Assembly (NCBI GenBank): GCA_021800805.1
Contig: JAJYYR010000057.1
Location: 1-5,534, forward strand
Origin: a bacterium
GTDB taxonomy: Bacteria; SZUA-79; Acidulodesulfobacterales; Acidulodesulfobacteraceae
Direction of reading: 5' to 3'
DNA length: 5,534 nucleotides
Under the pieces are notes generated by a model that was given only the letters and a program-made list of their open reading frames with translations, did no database searches and had not been told where the DNA came from. A program made the translations under genes and the position numbers. Of the stretch, positions 4,762 through 5,534 are shown one piece after another; within the stretch, counting starts at the first letter, position 1, and every line of letters starts with the position of its first letter.

Positions 4762-5534
4762 ATGAATATAAAAACATTAAAATTCAAAATTTTATCGCTT
4801 TTTTCCATTTCCTATCTGATAATATTTTTGATTGCTCTCAGCTTTTTAATAATAAGAATTAAGTATTTCCATTTCTTTTATTTCTCGCTGTTAAGATATT
4901 ATGCCCCTCTCTTTACGATATTAATTTTTATCGTTATATCTTTGATATCCGTTTATATAATTTTTAAAAGGATTTTTATCTATCCACTTGAAGATTTATT
5001 ATTTAATATTAAGAAAATAGACGTTAAAAATCCAGATAAGATAGATTTAACCGAAAAATATCTGAAAACAGGAAACGAATTCTATGAATTTGCAGAGGCC
5101 ATTACGGCTTTAAATAACATGATTGTTAAAAAACAAGAAGAAAATAATATTATTATTGCGAATCTTGAGAATTCAAATAAGAAGCTCAACCTCTTAAATG
5201 AATTATCGTATAAATTATCTATGGTTTTTACGCTTGAATATGCCATAAAAACATTTGCGGAAGGACTTTATTCCATAAAAAATGACAGGAATGGAAGAGT
5301 AGATTCGCTTCATATAAACATATTCGATACCATTAATAAGAAAACAGTTACGTCGTTGATTTACAGCGGAAAGGATAATAAGCCGGGAGAGCATGCGGCT
5401 TCGGAAAATTCCGGCAAGATTATCGTAACGACTAATAATATTAATTATGAAGATTATCTGTCAAACTGCAGACTTTTAATAAACGACGTGAAAAATAAAA
5501 ATTGTGGCGGAACGGTCGATAACTGTGAGTTTCG
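4762..5534 (+). CDS. Membrane sensor with HAMP and GAF-like domain, 3' end outside the window (probable histidine kinase)
   Basis: An uninterrupted frame of 257 codons that leaves the window without a stop. Membrane helices at about residues 10-31 and 49-69 enclose a loop of only about 17 residues (32-48), so there is no real extracytoplasmic sensor domain. A HAMP-like linker follows: Y74-P75-L76 and NEFYEFAEAITALNNM (105-120). Residues 121-150 are a Lys/Glu/Asn-rich helix, probably a signalling coiled coil. From about 150 a GAF-like domain begins (NELSYKLSMVFTLEYAIKTF); Cys residues appear at 236, 248 and 255 near the edge. Family experience suggests a histidine kinase or a GGDEF output further on, but that part is not visible. 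No clear Shine-Dalgarno precedes the ATG at 4762; it is chosen because it directly precedes the basic residues before the first membrane helix. It is divergent from iclR. Confidence 0.8.
   Translation, partial: MNIKTLKFKILSLFSISYLIIFLIALSFLIIRIKYFHFFYFSLLRYYAPLFTILIFIVISLISVYIIFKRIFIYPLEDLLFNIKKIDVKNPDKIDLTEKYLKTGNEFYEFAEAITALNNMIVKKQEENNIIIANLENSNKKLNLLNELSYKLSMVFTLEYAIKTFAEGLYSIKNDRNGRVDSLHINIFDTINKKTVTSLIYSGKDNKPGEHAASENSGKIIVTTNNINYEDYLSNCRLLINDVKNKNCGGTVDNCEF

Noticed and set aside
1..5534. CRISPR array, tRNA, rRNA, transposon ends or known riboswitch
   Set aside because: No regularly spaced repeats, cloverleaf, rRNA sequence, transposase or recognisable aptamer core was found on either strand.

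Overview
The window comes from an AT-rich bacterium. Shine-Dalgarno sites close to the consensus (for example GGAGGTGAT at 3237-3245), sigma70-like promoters and RNase J support a bacterial source. The lineage cannot be fixed from the sequence alone. RNase J together with an IclR regulator and a HAMP/GAF-type sensor would fit a Firmicute, a delta-proteobacterium-like group or another AT-rich uncultured phylum. No transposase, phage gene, tRNA, rRNA or CRISPR array is visible.

Left part (1-3135, all + strand): a PlsC-type acyltransferase, then a VapB (AbrB-fold) / VapC (PIN) toxin-antitoxin pair overlapping by 10 bp, then ribonuclease J only 11 nt after vapC. The toxin-antitoxin pair is clearly more AT-rich than the genes on either side (sampled 60-base blocks near 23-27% GC, against 32-55% in sampled blocks of plsC and rnj). 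It carries its own extended -10 promoter with a perfect A/T palindrome directly upstream. It looks like a small cassette inserted between two housekeeping genes.

Middle part (3136-3801): two very short genes face each other. On the + strand is a 22-residue, Lys/Ser/Ala-only-style basic peptide with a near-perfect ribosome binding site and an extended -10 promoter. On the - strand is an 83-residue charged, probably helical protein with an acidic disordered tail, a strong ribosome binding site and a TTGAAT-17-TATAAT promoter. A perfect 14-bp inverted repeat lies between their 3' ends and probably serves as a shared transcript end. Neither small protein has a function I can name.

Right part (3802-5534): an IclR-family transcription regulator on the - strand, divergent from a membrane sensor protein (two membrane helices, HAMP, coiled coil, start of a GAF-like domain) that runs off the right edge. 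The 132-bp gap between them holds an inverted repeat on the predicted iclR promoter and a 13-bp exact direct repeat bracketing the -10 of the sensor gene. This arrangement fits IclR controlling itself and possibly the sensor. I see candidates for new small proteins here, but not a demonstrable new multi-gene system.
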